The position numbers and the translations under genes are program-made. From NCBI GenBank assembly GCA_039797965.1, contig JBDKGX010000146.1, forward strand, positions 1 through 5,908: DNA of 5,908 bases, in the 5' to 3' direction. Position 1 is the first letter of the stretch. Each line of letters starts with the position of its first letter. This DNA comes from Thiofilum sp039797965 (lineage in GTDB: Bacteria > Pseudomonadota > Gammaproteobacteria > Thiotrichales > Thiotrichaceae). Positions 5,512 to 5,908 of the stretch are shown in pieces. Under the pieces are notes generated by a model. That model worked only from the letters and a program-made list of their open reading frames with translations, searched no databases and was not told the origin of the DNA.

Positions 5512-5908
5512 GCTTGCTCTCCTGCCAAAGTAGGATGAGTAAGGGCGGCTTTTGCTTTAGCGCGCTCTTTGAGAACGGTGTCTATCCATTTTTTCAGTGC
5601 CACTAAAAAGCCCAAACCAATAAATGCGCCAGGGGGTAACGCCGCTAGTAACATACCCTTATAATCAGGATTAAAGACAATCGTCATGGCTTTAGCACTC
5701 TCACTAAACATTAAATGCGCTTGGGAAAATAAAGTACCTTGTGCCACGATTTCACGAGCGCCCCCTAAGACGCAAAGTACTAACATAAAGCCTATGCCCA
5801 TCATGGTACTGTCTAACAAGGTATGCACAGGCGTATTTTTGGCGGCAAAGGCTTCAGCCCGACCAATCACAATACAATTCGTGACAATGAGTGCAATGAA
5901 AATGCCCA
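5508..5908 (-). CDS. rsxE: Rsx/Rnf electron transport subunit E (5' end cut off)
   Basis: The C-terminal 132 residues of an integral inner-membrane subunit of the Rsx/Rnf complex, which couples electron transfer between NADH and ferredoxin-type carriers to an ion gradient and, in E. coli, keeps SoxR reduced. The visible part begins GIFIALIVTNCIVIGRAEAF, a hallmark of RnfE/RsxE with the conserved Asn-Cys in a membrane helix, and the frame is open to the window edge, so the true start lies beyond 5908. A GTG at 5870 is internal (Val of IVIGRAE), not the start. Two further membrane segments follow (about GIGFMLVLCVLGGAREI and LPPGAFIGLGFLVALKKWI), then a charged, Ala/Lys-rich tail. The TGA overlaps the nth ATG by 4 nt. 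The other rsx subunits presumably lie upstream, outside the window. The symbol could equally be given as rnfE. Confidence 0.95.
   Translation of the reverse strand, partial: GIFIALIVTNCIVIGRAEAFAAKNTPVHTLLDSTMMGIGFMLVLCVLGGAREIVAQGTLFSQAHLMFSESAKAMTIVFNPDYKGMLLAALPPGAFIGLGFLVALKKWIDTVLKERAKAKAALTHPTLAGEQA

Noticed and set aside
1022..5781. The hexamer AGTACT occurs about 11 times (for example 1022, 1455, 1715, 2455, 2506, 2653, 2989, 3960, 4803, 4998, 5776), versus roughly 2 expected from base composition
   Set aside because: AGTAC, GTACT and GTAC are all common here, and a rough Markov estimate from those counts already gives about 8, so the excess is small. Flanks show no shared longer motif like an uptake sequence. 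A genome-wide count would settle it.
5508..5870. Reading the rsxE fragment as a complete 120-residue gene starting at GTG 5870
   Set aside because: The frame stays open to the window edge and the upstream residues (GIFIALIVTNCI) belong to the conserved RsxE core, so 5870 is an internal valine.

Overview
The window reads as chromosomal DNA of a gammaproteobacterium of moderate to low G+C content. The main evidence is the block rsxE-nth on the minus strand (5908 to 4879), the gene order seen at the end of the rsx/rnf operon in many gammaproteobacteria, followed by a DUF1841 gene and a SlyB-type lipoprotein. Filamentous sulfur oxidisers of the Thiotrichales would fit, but that is a guess; nothing here fixes the genus.

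Layout. (1) 1-434: a very A+T-rich stretch (about 23% G+C by hand count) with no convincing gene, upstream of (2) 435-1325 (+), a 296-residue protein. It has a low-complexity Ser/Tyr/Phe/Pro N-terminus and a C-terminal domain built around W-GDPH, resembling DUF1521/MIIA self-cleaving domains and, more loosely, von Willebrand type D domains. (3) 1326-1472: a convergent intergenic region with three successive inverted repeats. (4) 2648-1473 (-): an M20-family hippurate hydrolase-like amidohydrolase with its metal site intact. (5) 2649-2811: a divergent intergenic region with a perfect 6+6 bp inverted repeat overlapping a TATAAT box. (6) 2812-3885 (+): an outer-membrane polysaccharide export (OPX, Wza-like) lipoprotein with two tandem SLBB domains, closed by a clear intrinsic terminator at 3910-3939. 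(7) 5908-3981 (-): four genes in a tightly coupled chain, rsxE (5' end outside the window), nth, DUF1841 and slyB-like, whose stops and starts overlap as ATGA, TAATG and ATGA.

Functional picture. The minus-strand block is core housekeeping: membrane redox (Rsx), base-excision repair by an Fe-S glycosylase (Nth), an uncharacterised conserved protein and an outer-membrane lipoprotein. The OPX gene points to capsule or exopolysaccharide export, but no partner genes (tyrosine autokinase, glycosyltransferases, flippase) are visible. The amidohydrolase is a stand-alone peptidase or deacylase. The least ordinary locus is the first gene: a probable Ca2+-responsive, Asp-Pro self-cleaving protein without an obvious Sec signal, under a long A+T-rich leader. 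I see no CRISPR array, RNA gene, insertion sequence or phage gene.
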